Of a stretch of 64,000 bases of DNA, positions 31,863 to 40,917 are shown piece by piece. Below the pieces are notes generated by a model, which saw nothing but the letters and a program-made list of their open reading frames with translations, searched no databases and had not been told where the DNA came from. The DNA is from Acidiphilium sp. 37-60-79 (GTDB lineage: Bacteria; Pseudomonadota; Alphaproteobacteria; Acetobacterales; Acetobacteraceae), in assembly GCA_002279355.1 (NCBI GenBank), contig NCBV01000003.1, positions 55,686 through 119,685 of the forward strand. Reading direction: 5' to 3'. Numbering within the stretch: the first letter of the stretch is position 1; each line of letters opens with the position of its first letter. Made by a program: the position numbers and the translations under genes.

Positions 31863-33212
31863 ATGTCCAATCTCGCTCCGATCCGCGCCCAAGCGCACCC
31901 CGCGACCACCGCTTTGACCGGCACAATTCGTGTGCCCGGCGACAAATCAATCTCGCATCGTGCGCTGATGTTTGCCGCCCTCGCGGTTGGCACCAGCCGG
32001 ATCACCGGGCTGTTGGAGGGCGAGGATGTGTTGCGCACCGCCGCCGCCATGCGCGCCCTGGGTGCCACCATCACGACCGATGACAGCGGGGTCTGGAGCG
32101 TGACCGGGCTTGGCCTCGGCGCGTTGCAAACGCCTGATGACGTGCTCGATATGGGCAATTCCGGCACCGCAGCACGGCTGCTCTGTGGTGTGCTGGCCAG
32201 CCATGATCTGTTCGCGGTGATGACCGGCGATGCGTCGCTCCGGCGCCGCCCGATGCGCCGGGTGATCGCGCCGCTGGCGGCCACCGGCGCGGTATTCGCA
32301 GCCCGGCCCGGCGATTTATTGCCGCTGGCAGTCAACGGCGCCGCCGAGGCAATGCCCCTAACCTACCGGTTGCCGGTCGCTTCGGCCCAGGTAAAATCGG
32401 CTCTGCTGCTCGCCGGGCTCAATGCTCGCGGCATCACCAGCATCGAGGAGCCGGAACCGACTCGCGATCATTCGGAAAACATGCTCCGCCATTTCGGCGC
32501 GCACCTCACCATCGAGCCGCTCGGCAGTGGGCGACTGATTCGCCTGATCGGCCAGCCTGAGCTCAACGCCGCCGATATTGCCGTTCCTGGCGATCCCTCG
32601 TCTGCGGCATTTCCCATCGTCGCAGCGCTGCTGGTTGCCGGATCGCGCATCACCATCGAAGCCGTTGGCCTCAACCCGCTGCGCACCGGCCTGTTCACCA
32701 CCCTGCAAGAAATGGGTGCGGCTCTCTCGATCACCAATGGCCGGATCGAAGGCGGCGAGCCGGTTGGCGACATCACGGTGACCGCCTCAAATCTGCGCGG
32801 GGTGGATGTGCCCGCTGCCCGCGCCCCCTCGATGATCGATGAATATCCGATTCTCGCCATCGCGTGCGCGCGCGCATCCGGCCCCTCGCGGCTGCGCGGC
32901 CTCAGCGAATTGCGGGTCAAGGAGAGCGACCGGCTCTCGGCCACCCTCGCGCTGCTGCGGGCCAATGGCGCGGCGGTCAGTCTGGACGGCGATGACATGG
33001 TCATCGAAGGGGGGGTGAACCGGCTGGGCGGTGGTGCGGTCGAAACCCGCATGGATCACCGCCTCGCCATGAGCGCACTGGTGCTCGGCCTCGCGGCGGA
33101 CGCCCCGGTGCAGATCGATGATGCGCGCTTTATCGAGACCAGCTTCCCAGGATTTGTGCCGCTGATGCAGGGCTTGGGCGCAACCATCGCGCTAGCGGGT
33201 GCTGCCGCGTGA
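31863..33212 (+). CDS. aroA: 3-phosphoshikimate 1-carboxyvinyltransferase (EPSP synthase)
   Basis: The product is 449 aa. Key parts are TIRVPGDKSISHRALMFAAL, MGNSGTAARLL and LRVKESDRLSATLALLR. It transfers the enolpyruvyl group to shikimate-3-phosphate in aromatic amino acid synthesis. ATG 31863 gives a normal N-terminus; further in-frame ATGs upstream are possible and no ribosome site settles the choice. It is followed at once by cmk (TGATG). Confidence 0.95.
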   Translation: MSNLAPIRAQAHPATTALTGTIRVPGDKSISHRALMFAALAVGTSRITGLLEGEDVLRTAAAMRALGATITTDDSGVWSVTGLGLGALQTPDDVLDMGNSGTAARLLCGVLASHDLFAVMTGDASLRRRPMRRVIAPLAATGAVFAARPGDLLPLAVNGAAEAMPLTYRLPVASAQVKSALLLAGLNARGITSIEEPEPTRDHSENMLRHFGAHLTIEPLGSGRLIRLIGQPELNAADIAVPGDPSSAAFPIVAALLVAGSRITIEAVGLNPLRTGLFTTLQEMGAALSITNGRIEGGEPVGDITVTASNLRGVDVPAARAPSMIDEYPILAIACARASGPSRLRGLSELRVKESDRLSATLALLRANGAAVSLDGDDMVIEGGVNRLGGGAVETRMDHRLAMSALVLGLAADAPVQIDDARFIETSFPGFVPLMQGLGATIALAGAAA

Positions 33213-33853
33213 TGCGCAGCGCTCCGCAAAAATTGGTGATCGCCATCGATGGTCCCGCCGCATCGGGCAAAGGCACGCTCGCACGCCGTCTTGCTGGCGC
33301 CTTCAACCTGCCCTACCTCGATACCGGGCTGCTCTATCGCGCCGTCGCACGCCGCGTGCTGGATGCGGGCGGCACGGCGGCGCAGGATGCCATCGCGCAG
33401 GCGCAATCGCTTAACCGGGTTGATTTGACCCGCACGGATCTGCGCACGCCCGATGTGGACCGGATGGCCAGCGCCGTCGCCTCGATTGCCGAGGTGCGGG
33501 CGATTTTGCTCGATTTCCAACGTGATTTCGCCACCGCTTCGGGGGCTGTGCTGGATGGGCGCGATATCGGCACCATCGTGTTTCCGGGCGCGCCAGTGAA
33601 GCTTTATGTCACCGCCTCGCTCGATGTGCGGGCGGCTCGGCGCCATGCCGAGCGCGCCGCCTCGGGCATCGACACCACACTCGCGGCGGTGCGCGATGAT
33701 CTGGCCGCGCGCGATGAGGCCGATCGCACCCGCGCCGCCGCGCCACTGAAGCCAGCGCCGGATGCCCACCGGCTGGACACCTCGGCGATGGACGCCGATC
33801 ATGCGTTTGAGGCGGCTGCCGCGATTGTGAACCGCACCCTCGCGCATTTATAA
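33212..33853 (+). CDS. cmk: Cytidylate kinase
   Basis: The product is 213 aa. The P-loop is IDGPAASGKGTLARRLAGAF and the CMP-binding region is LDTGLLYRAVARRVLDAGG, with DGRDIGTIVFPGAPVKLYVT later. It phosphorylates CMP and dCMP. The ATG overlaps the aroA stop; GTG 33209 is an alternative. The usual next gene, rpsA, is absent and parE follows instead. Confidence 0.95.
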   Translation: MRSAPQKLVIAIDGPAASGKGTLARRLAGAFNLPYLDTGLLYRAVARRVLDAGGTAAQDAIAQAQSLNRVDLTRTDLRTPDVDRMASAVASIAEVRAILLDFQRDFATASGAVLDGRDIGTIVFPGAPVKLYVTASLDVRAARRHAERAASGIDTTLAAVRDDLAARDEADRTRAAAPLKPAPDAHRLDTSAMDADHAFEAAAAIVNRTLAHL

Positions 33854-33905
33854 CGACCGCGCCGACGCCGTTCTAGTTGGTTTGATTGATGAAATCGGGG
33901 ATGAT

Positions 33906-35867
33906 GTGAGCGATTTGTTTGCAAAAACGGGGCCGGATGAGAGCTATTCGGCGCGCGATATCGAGGTTTTGGAGGGGCTGGAGCCGGTGCGGCGTCGGCC
34001 GGGCATGTATATTGGCGGCACCGATCAGTCATCCTTGCATCACTTGGCCGCCGAATTGCTCGATAACGCGATGGATGAGGCCGTGGCGGGCCATGCATCG
34101 CTGATCGAAATGAGCCTGAGTGCTGAAAACTGGCTGACGGTCCGCGATAATGGGCGCGGCATTCCGGTTGATGCGCACCCGAAATTCAAGGACAAATCAG
34201 CACTCGAGGTCATTCTCACGACCCTGCATTCCGGCGGCAAATTTTCCGGCAAAGCCTATGAAACCTCCGGCGGGTTGCACGGTGTGGGCAGTTCGGTGGT
34301 CAATGCGCTGGCGGAGCGGCTGGAGGTTGAAGTGGCGCGCGACCGCGTATTGTGGCGCCAGGATTATGCGCGTGGCAAGCCGCTCGGCCCGCTGGTGAAT
34401 GCGGGCGCGGTGGCCAACCGGCGCGGCACCTTGTTCCGCTTCGTGCCCGATCCCGAGATTTTCGGCCCGCTGCGATTCAGCCCGGCTTTGCTGTATCGGC
34501 TGTGCCGCTCGAAGGCCTATTTGTTTCGCGGCGTGCGGATCCGCTGGAGCTGCGATCCGGCGATTCTGCCGCCCGGCTCGGACATTCCCGCCCAAGCCGA
34601 GCTACATTTTCCCGGCGGGCTTGCCGATTCGCTGGCCGAAGAGCTGGGCGCCAGCCCGGTTTTGGTGGTGCCGGTTTGGGCCGGAACCGCAGAATTGCCC
34701 GAACAAGCCGGCAAGCTGGAATGGGCCTGCGCGTGGCAGGAAAACGGCGAGGCCAGCCTGTCCACCTATTGCAACACAATCCCCACGCCCCAGGGCGGCA
34801 CCCATGAGGCGGGGTTTCGGGCAGGCTTGCTCAAGGCCCTACGCGGCTTCGGCGATGCGCGCGGCAACAAACGGGCCGCGGTGATCACCGCCGAGGATGT
34901 AACAGCGACCCTCGCCGCCAAGCTCTCGCTGTTCATCCGCGATCCGCAATTCCAAGGCCAAACCAAGGAAAAACTGACCTCACCCGCCGCGCAGCGTCTC
35001 ACCGAGTTTGCCCTCCGCGATCGGTTCGAGCATTTCTTGACCGGCGATCCGGCCAATGCCGATAATCTGCTGGCCTTTGTCATTGAGCGCGCCGAAGAGC
35101 GGATTCGCCGCCGCGAGGCCAAAGATACGCCGCGCAAATCCGCAACGCGCCGCCTGCGCCTGCCGGGCAAACTGACCGACTGCACACGTGAATCCCGCGA
35201 GGATACCGAGATTTTCTTGGTCGAAGGCGATTCAGCTGGTGGTTCGGCCAAGCAAGCGCGCAACCGCGAAACCCAGGCCGTGCTGCCCCTGCGCGGCAAA
35301 ATTCTGAACGTCGCCTCGGCGTCCACCGAAAAACTGCGCCAAAATCAGGAACTCAAAGACCTGATCGAAGCGCTGGGCTGTGGCGTCGGTGATCGTTTTC
35401 GCCTGGATCAGCTGCGTTATGGCCGGATCATCATCATGACCGACGCCGATGTCGATGGCGCGCATATCGCCTCGCTGCTGATGACATTTTTCTATCGCGA
35501 ACTGCCCGAACTCATTCGCGGCGGGCATGTTTATCTGGCTCAACCGCCGCTCTATCGGCTCACCCAAGGCAGCAAATCGGTCTACGCGATGGACGATCAG
35601 GCCCGTGACCGCTTGCTGAAAACTACCTTCAAAGGCAGCGCCAAGGTTGATATCAGCCGATTCAAGGGGCTGGGCGAAATGCCCCCCGCAATGCTGAAAG
35701 AAACCACCATGGACCCCGCCAAACGCGTGCTACTGCGCGTGGTCGCCCTGCCTGAGCGGCGCGCGCAAACCGAGGAGATGGTGGAAAGCCTGATGGGGCG
35801 CAAACCCGAGTTACGGTTTCGCTTCATCCAGGACAACGCCGGCAATGTCAGCGACATTGACATCTAG
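33906..35867 (+). CDS. parE: DNA topoisomerase IV subunit B
   Basis: The product is 653 aa from GTG 33906, which follows GGGGA by five bases; a TTG at 33882 is also in frame. Motifs include EGLEPVRRRPGMYIGGTD, ELLDNAMDEAVAGH (GHKL ATPase), GGLHGVGSSVVNAL and the TOPRIM EGDSAGGSAKQARNRETQAV with MTDADVDGAHI. ParE works with ParA-type ParC to separate daughter chromosomes. Its TAG stop lies inside the type B palindrome. Confidence 0.95.
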   Translation: MSDLFAKTGPDESYSARDIEVLEGLEPVRRRPGMYIGGTDQSSLHHLAAELLDNAMDEAVAGHASLIEMSLSAENWLTVRDNGRGIPVDAHPKFKDKSALEVILTTLHSGGKFSGKAYETSGGLHGVGSSVVNALAERLEVEVARDRVLWRQDYARGKPLGPLVNAGAVANRRGTLFRFVPDPEIFGPLRFSPALLYRLCRSKAYLFRGVRIRWSCDPAILPPGSDIPAQAELHFPGGLADSLAEELGASPVLVVPVWAGTAELPEQAGKLEWACAWQENGEASLSTYCNTIPTPQGGTHEAGFRAGLLKALRGFGDARGNKRAAVITAEDVTATLAAKLSLFIRDPQFQGQTKEKLTSPAAQRLTEFALRDRFEHFLTGDPANADNLLAFVIERAEERIRRREAKDTPRKSATRRLRLPGKLTDCTRESREDTEIFLVEGDSAGGSAKQARNRETQAVLPLRGKILNVASASTEKLRQNQELKDLIEALGCGVGDRFRLDQLRYGRIIIMTDADVDGAHIASLLMTFFYRELPELIRGGHVYLAQPPLYRLTQGSKSVYAMDDQARDRLLKTTFKGSAKVDISRFKGLGEMPPAMLKETTMDPAKRVLLRVVALPERRAQTEEMVESLMGRKPELRFRFIQDNAGNVSDIDI

Positions 35868-35916
35868 TGTCCCGATTCTGAAATCCGTTGGATTTCGGAA
35901 TCAGAGTGGACACTAG
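35864..35916. repeat. Palindromic unit type B (copy 2, reverse orientation)
   Basis: CTAGTGTCCCGATTCTG at the left pairs with CGGAATCAGAGTGGACACTAG at the right around GAAATCCGTTGGATTTC. It is nearly the reverse complement of 31386-31438. It overlaps the parE stop codon. Confidence 0.7.
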
Positions 35917-35932
35917 AAAATTCAATGATTTA

Positions 35933-35979
35933 GAGCAACATTCGATCAGGTAGAATCACCTGATCGGATAAAGTTGCTC
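35933..35979. repeat. Palindromic unit type C
   Basis: GAGCAAC...GATCAGGT pairs with ACCTGATC...GTTGCTC around AGAATC. It is present only in the parE-downstream composite and lies between units B and D. Confidence 0.6.
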
Positions 35980-35996
35980 GCCAAAACAATGAGCTG

Positions 35997-36034
35997 GAGC
36001 ATTGTTCGTGAGCCAATGCGAACGGACAATGCTC
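35997..36034. repeat. Palindromic unit type D
   Basis: GAGCATTGTTCG at the left pairs with CGGACAATGCTC at the right. It directly abuts unit A at 36034, sharing its edge. Seen once in the window. Confidence 0.6.
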
Positions 36035-36090
36035 TAGTGGCTTGCTTATCCCTGAAATTCATCTCATGAATTTCAGGGGCAGGACACTAG
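36034..36090. repeat. Palindromic unit type A (copy 3, reverse orientation)
   Basis: The unit starts CTAGTGGCTTGCTTATCC and ends GGGGCAGGACACTAG around CATCTCATG. It is the reverse complement of the 31317 copy with small changes. Together, 35864-36090 form a B-C-D-A mosaic between parE and the GGDEF gene. Confidence 0.7.
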
Positions 36091-36201
36091 TCGAATGCAT
36101 CACCAGCCGGGCATGGGTCATCATTGATTTATCGCTGGATAACAAAATTAACTTTGAATCATACGCTCGATCGACGCCGATCTGACAAAAACAACCGAGC
36201 C

Positions 36202-38151
36202 TCAACCCGCCGTCACGATGCTGCCGCGATGGCGCTTGGCTTGATACAAGGCTTGATCTGCGCGCTCGAACAAACTGGCCGCATCGCTCCCGCTTTGGGG
36301 CCGGCGTGATTCGATACCGATGCTGACCGAGACGACCGATGAGGCGGAATCGGGGTGCCATATGCGCAAATCGGCCACGGCGGCGGCAATCCGTTCAGCC
36401 ACCAGCTTCGCGCCGGGAGCGCTGGCGCCGAGCAACAGTACGGCAAATTCCTCGCCTCCGATCCGCGCCGCCAAATCGCCAGGACGATGCGCCGCCTCGC
36501 CGATCACCGCGCCAATCCGGCGCAATGCTTGATCACCCGCCGGATGCCCGAAGCGATCATTGTAGGCTTTGAATCGATCCACATCGATAACTAACAGGCC
36601 GATCATTAAATCATCGCGCACGGCACAATACCAAGCCCGCTCCAAGGCATCGTCAAACCGCCGACGATTTGGCAAGCCCGTCAGCTTGTCTGTATGAGCC
36701 AGCGCGCCAAGCCGGACGAGATCCGCCGCCCGCTCTGCCTCTGCCGCACGGCGCGCGGAGATATCACGGGTTACCATAACATATTCAACGACCCCACCCG
36801 GCATCCGGCGCCCCACGCGGATGCGCATTTCTGCCCAGAAATACTGTGCTTCATCCGCAGACTTTAATCCAACCGCCGCCTCGCGCCCATCGCGCCGCAA
36901 GCGCGCCTCAATGGTTACTTCCGGGATCTCACTGCCAAGCCCCTGCAACGCACGACGCATATCCCCCTGCGCCTCAGAATGCACCCAGTCGAAAACATTA
37001 CCCCCCACCAACGCCGCCGCGTGCCGACCCAACAAGTGCTCCGCCGCGTGCGAGGCATATAAAATGGTGCCATCAACGCGTAAAATCTGGATCATATCAG
37101 CTGACATTTCAGCCAGAATTCGATAACGTTCTTCGCGTTGCAATGTTTGATGAAACCGCCGACGCCAACGGCGCAATACCGCTCGATGCCGCGACAGCGC
37201 AATCGTTACCGGCAAGGCCGCCCCCATACATGCCAGCAAAAATCCCTGCATCATCAACAATCTTAGATCAATCGCCTCGCCATGCATTGGCCCAAATCCA
37301 GCAGCGCTCAGCATCACCGTCATGGCTGATAGGACCGCAAGGCTAACATAGGCGCTGCGCGATCCTGCCGTCACCGCGATTGCCGCCAATAGCGTCGGTC
37401 CGGCAAACAACACCGACACCCCGCCGTCAATGAATAACAGCGCAAACACTGAAATCGCTAAAATAGTCAGGATCAAACGGCGCCATCGAATGGCGGAACC
37501 CTTGGCGCGCTGCGCCGGGATACCGCCGATTACGAGACAGGCAGGAAAAAACAGGACATTCCCCAATCCCGTTGCCATGGTGATGATCAACAGCGTTTTC
37601 ACAAACGACCCTGGCGCCACCAATGCGCACCCTGCGGCGACCCACAACCCTTCAGCCAGCGGCCCAATCACACCGCCCACCAGCATCAATCGGCCGATCG
37701 AAAACGGACGTAATCGTGGCCCCAATGCACGCCAGGGGAGCACCACCAGCCATGTCGCAACCGCAATATCCAGCCCAATGCCCTGGCTGACGAACAACGC
37801 AAACCAATTAAGCCGTTCCAACAGCATAAAGGCCAACAGCGACGCACTCACGCTCACCGCAATCACCCGCAGCGTCTGCCCCCTCGTTGGTAATGCAGTG
37901 GATGAGCGGAGTAGCCGCGCCAGCGGTATTGCGGCCGCCGGGCAAAAGGCGGTCAAATGATAGGCGGAAAAGCTGAGCCCTTCGCTCAATAGGGTGGCGC
38001 AAAGCACGGCAAACCCGATCACCAGCAACGCACCCGCCCCAACCGCACCCCGAGCAGCGGGACGGATCGGCAAATCAGTCACCGACAACGGCCGCCGCCG
38101 CAGCTCGTTTTGATCGCGTCGTGCTCGGCCAAAACTTCGGCTCAAAATCAT
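36202..38151 (-). CDS. Membrane-bound PAS-GGDEF diguanylate cyclase
   Basis: The product is about 649 aa. The N-terminal half has about eight hydrophobic helices, resembling MASE1-type sensors, followed by a PAS domain (around ILAEMSADMIQILRVDGTIL) and a PAC-like stretch. The GGDEF domain has the active motif RIGGEEFAVLLLG and an inhibitory site RPGD five residues upstream. It should make cyclic di-GMP with product inhibition. ATG 38151 follows AAAGG; a longer in-frame start at 38259 exists. No GAF or EAL domain is present. Confidence 0.92.
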   Translation of the reverse strand: MILSRSFGRARRDQNELRRRPLSVTDLPIRPAARGAVGAGALLVIGFAVLCATLLSEGLSFSAYHLTAFCPAAAIPLARLLRSSTALPTRGQTLRVIAVSVSASLLAFMLLERLNWFALFVSQGIGLDIAVATWLVVLPWRALGPRLRPFSIGRLMLVGGVIGPLAEGLWVAAGCALVAPGSFVKTLLIITMATGLGNVLFFPACLVIGGIPAQRAKGSAIRWRRLILTILAISVFALLFIDGGVSVLFAGPTLLAAIAVTAGSRSAYVSLAVLSAMTVMLSAAGFGPMHGEAIDLRLLMMQGFLLACMGAALPVTIALSRHRAVLRRWRRRFHQTLQREERYRILAEMSADMIQILRVDGTILYASHAAEHLLGRHAAALVGGNVFDWVHSEAQGDMRRALQGLGSEIPEVTIEARLRRDGREAAVGLKSADEAQYFWAEMRIRVGRRMPGGVVEYVMVTRDISARRAAEAERAADLVRLGALAHTDKLTGLPNRRRFDDALERAWYCAVRDDLMIGLLVIDVDRFKAYNDRFGHPAGDQALRRIGAVIGEAAHRPGDLAARIGGEEFAVLLLGASAPGAKLVAERIAAAVADLRIWHPDSASSVVSVSIGIESRRPQSGSDAASLFERADQALYQAKRHRGSIVTAG

Positions 38152-38361
38152 CAAGCGCCTTTCGCAGCGGCGGTTCATCGCCCGTTGTCGAGACGAATTT
38201 AGCCGCCAGAAATGAATAATTGGTGAAGCCCCTCGCAATCGTGATGGCAATCGCTCCATAATCCAGCGAATTTGGCACCCGTTTGAGCACCGACCATTAC
38301 CCGCTATACGTTCCGCTTGCTCTGCCCTACAGCCAAAAGGCCCGAATCATGCTCGCCGCCG

Positions 38362-39024
38362 ATGATTGATAAATTCGTCCCCTCGCTGGAAGCCGCCTTG
38401 GCGGACATCGCCGATGGCGCCACCATTATGGTCGGCGGCTTCGGCGCGATCGGTCAGCCACATCGCTTGGTCGATGCGCTGAGCGGTCGTGGGCTGCGCA
38501 ACCTGACCATCATTGCCAACAATGCCGGCGGCGATTTCGGCGGCCTGCCAGCATTAATCGCCGAAGGATCGATCAGGAAAGTGATTTGTTCCTACCCGCG
38601 CGCCCCCACCAAAACGGCGTTCGACGCGCTCTATGCGACGGGCGACATTGATCTTGAGCTGGTTCCCCAAGGCACGCTGGCCGAGCGAATTCGTGCAGCC
38701 GGAGCGGGCATTCCGGCCTTTTTTACCCCCACCGGCGCGGATACCGAGCTTGCCGCTGGCAAAGAAACCCGGCTTATTCAAAATCGTCTTTGCGTGTTGG
38801 AAACAGCACTCAGCGCCGATTTCGCGCTGATCGAAGCCTGGTCCGCCGATCGATGGGGCAACCTCACCTATCGCGCGACTGGGCGCAACTTCAACCCGAT
38901 TATGGCAACCGCCGCCACCATCACCATCGCTCAAATCCATCAGCGGGTTGAAATCGGCTCGCTCGATCCAGAAAACATCGTCACGCCTGGCCTTTATGTT
39001 CAGCGGCTATTTCTCGCCGACTAA
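38362..39024 (+). CDS. 3-oxoacid CoA-transferase subunit A-like, without visible subunit B
   Basis: The product is 220 aa from ATG 38362 (MIDKFVPSLEAALADIADGA). The glycine-rich CoA motif VGGFGAIGQPHRLVDAL, NNAGGDFGGLPALIAEGSIR and VPQGTLAERIRAAGAGIPAF are typical of ScoA. These enzymes need a B subunit with the catalytic glutamate, normally the next gene. Here a hairpin and a convergent gene follow, so it may pair with an unlinked B subunit. Confidence 0.88.
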   Translation: MIDKFVPSLEAALADIADGATIMVGGFGAIGQPHRLVDALSGRGLRNLTIIANNAGGDFGGLPALIAEGSIRKVICSYPRAPTKTAFDALYATGDIDLELVPQGTLAERIRAAGAGIPAFFTPTGADTELAAGKETRLIQNRLCVLETALSADFALIEAWSADRWGNLTYRATGRNFNPIMATAATITIAQIHQRVEIGSLDPENIVTPGLYVQRLFLAD

Positions 39025-39034
39025 AGGCGTTCGG

Positions 39035-39072
39035 TCCGCCTTGATGGGGCCGATGATGCCCATCAAGGCGGA
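39035..39072. terminator. Strong hairpin between two convergent genes
   Basis: TCCGCCTTGATGGG and CCCATCAAGGCGGA are perfect 14-bp arms around a 10-base loop. It lies between the CoA-transferase gene and the convergent hydrolase gene. No T run follows, so it may terminate with a factor or act bidirectionally. Confidence 0.6.
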
Positions 39073-39092
39073 TATTGCCGATAAACGCCCGG

Positions 39093-39758
39093 TCAGTCCG
39101 CCGCCAACGCCATATGCTTGCGCGCAATTTCGGCGCTGACATAGGATTCCACCGCTTCAGAGATCAAATCGGCTTGCTGGGCAAACACATGATCCGCCCC
39201 GGGCACCACCCGATAATCAACCGCAACGCCTTTTTGGGTGTTCAGCTTATCGACCAACTTGCGCACCGAATTTTCCGGCACCAACTCGTCGGCCTCGCCG
39301 TGAATCATTAACCCGCCGCACGGGCAGGGCGCCAGGAAGCCGAAATCATAATGCGCGGCTGGCGGGGCAATGCTGATCCAGCCGGACACTTCCGGGCGTC
39401 GCATCAAAAGCTGCATGCCCACGAACGCGCCGAACGAATAGCCAGCGATCCACAAGCCGCCATGCCCCGGATTGAGCGACTGCATCCAATCCAACGCCGC
39501 CGCCGCATCATTGATTTCGCCCATACCGCCGTCAAACTTGCCCTGGCTGCGGCCCACGCCGCGAAAATTGAACCGCATGGTCGAAAAGCCCAGCCGCTGA
39601 AAGACCTGATACATCGAATAGGCGATGCGGTTATTCATCGTCCCGCCATGCAACGGGTGCGGGTGCAACACCAACGCCAACGGCGCGCCACGCTCTTTTG
39701 CATGATGATAACGACCCTCGAGCCGACCATCCGGCCCCGCAAACATAACTTCAGGCAT
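39093..39758 (-). CDS. Alpha/beta hydrolase, COG2945/Tex30-like
   Basis: The product is 221 aa. It has [38 protein letters not shown] and the elbow [15 protein letters not shown], then GADHVFAQQ. This fits the KANL3/Tex30-like hydrolase group, with a serine catalytic residue. Substrate unknown. Its only neighbour in this direction is the convergent hairpin. Confidence 0.85.
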   Translation of the reverse strand: MPEVMFAGPDGRLEGRYHHAKERGAPLALVLHPHPLHGGTMNNRIAYSMYQVFQRLGFSTMRFNFRGVGRSQGKFDGGMGEINDAAAALDWMQSLNPGHGGLWIAGYSFGAFVGMQLLMRRPEVSGWISIAPPAAHYDFGFLAPCPCGGLMIHGEADELVPENSVRKLVDKLNTQKGVAVDYRVVPGADHVFAQQADLISEAVESYVSAEIARKHMALAAD

Positions 39759-39936
39759 TGTTCTCTATACTCTCTCGTTCTGCGTTACCTCGGCGCCACT
39801 GGCGGCACCGCACTCGACCCACCATCAGCGAAACTCGCTCTGGCACCGTTCCCACGGCCCCTTCACCTCGTTGACCACACCCGATCAGGCTCGCGTCCCA
39901 TGGCACGCCCCGCCCAACCGTCACACACTTGACTTA

Positions 39937-39966
39937 TATATAGGACCGTCTCCGGCGACCTATATA
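39937..39966. promoter_or_regulatory. Inverted repeat in the long gap upstream of cysE
   Basis: TATATAGG and CCTATATA are perfect 8-bp arms around 14 bases, just after a TTGACT (39929-39934). The 418-base gap 39759-40176 holds no convincing gene; its frame running into cysE is an in-frame extension without support. TTGACC further down at about 40072 could be a second promoter element. Function is not known. Confidence 0.35.
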
Positions 39967-40176
39967 AATTATATTCACAATTCAGGAGCCGCCGCCGGAC
40001 AATGCACGGTCACCAAAAAATCGTACCCGGCACCGCAAAATCCTCATCGACTCACCCGCCGCCTCGGGTTGACCTTCACCCCAACACGCACCACACTCTC
40101 TGGTCACCGAGCGGACAATCCCCTCGGGGTCTGTCTCTATACCCTATTGGCCGCTCCATTCCTACGGAAATGTCGC

Positions 40177-40917
40177 ATGACCCCTATGTTTTTTGGCGAG
40201 ACGATCCAGGCCTATCGGCAGCGCGACCCCGCCGCCCGGTCCAATTTGGAGGTCATTCTCTGCTATCCAGGATTGCATGCGGTGCTCATCCACCGGGTCG
40301 CCCACTATCTGTGGAACCATCATTTGCAGCTACTCGGACGCATCGTTTCGCATTTTGGCCGCATGATCACCGGTATTGAAATCCATCCGGGCGCCAAAAT
40401 CGGCCGCCGGTGCATCATCGATCACGGCATGGGGGTGGTGATCGGCGAAACGGCGGAACTCGGCGATGATGTTTATTTGTACCATCAAGTCACCCTCGGT
40501 GGGACCGCGACCGATCATGGCAAGCGCCACCCGACGATTGGCAATAACGTCATTATTGGCGCGGGTGCCAAGGTGCTGGGCGCCATCCTGATCGGCGAGA
40601 ACGCCCGGATCGGCGCCAATGCCGTGGTGGTGGCAGAGGTTCCGGCCGGGACCACCGTGGTTGGCATTCCGGCTCGCCCGGTCGAGCGGCGCGATGACCA
40701 GCGCATCGCCAATCAGCGCGAAAAGGTCCGGTTCGACCCCTACGGCACCCCTTGCGATCCCTGCATCGATCCGCTGCTGAGCGAAATCGAGACCCTGCGC
40801 GCCGAACTCACCGATCTTGAACAGCGCGTCGCCCGGTCCGACGAACGCGCCGCCGCCCAAACGGCGCCGCGCAACCCGGTTACGTCCAATCCGCGAGACG
40901 GTTTTGCCCGCGACTAA
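40177..40917 (+). CDS. cysE: Serine O-acetyltransferase
   Basis: The product is 246 aa from ATG 40177 ([20 protein letters not shown]). The left-handed beta helix shows [40 protein letters not shown] and [18 protein letters not shown]. It makes O-acetylserine, the carbon part of cysteine. A short C-terminal coiled-coil tail follows. It is the first gene of a sulfur run with a desulfurase, ferredoxin and mnmA. GGAAA lies 8 bases before the ATG. Confidence 0.94.
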   Translation: MTPMFFGETIQAYRQRDPAARSNLEVILCYPGLHAVLIHRVAHYLWNHHLQLLGRIVSHFGRMITGIEIHPGAKIGRRCIIDHGMGVVIGETAELGDDVYLYHQVTLGGTATDHGKRHPTIGNNVIIGAGAKVLGAILIGENARIGANAVVVAEVPAGTTVVGIPARPVERRDDQRIANQREKVRFDPYGTPCDPCIDPLLSEIETLRAELTDLEQRVARSDERAAAQTAPRNPVTSNPRDGFARD

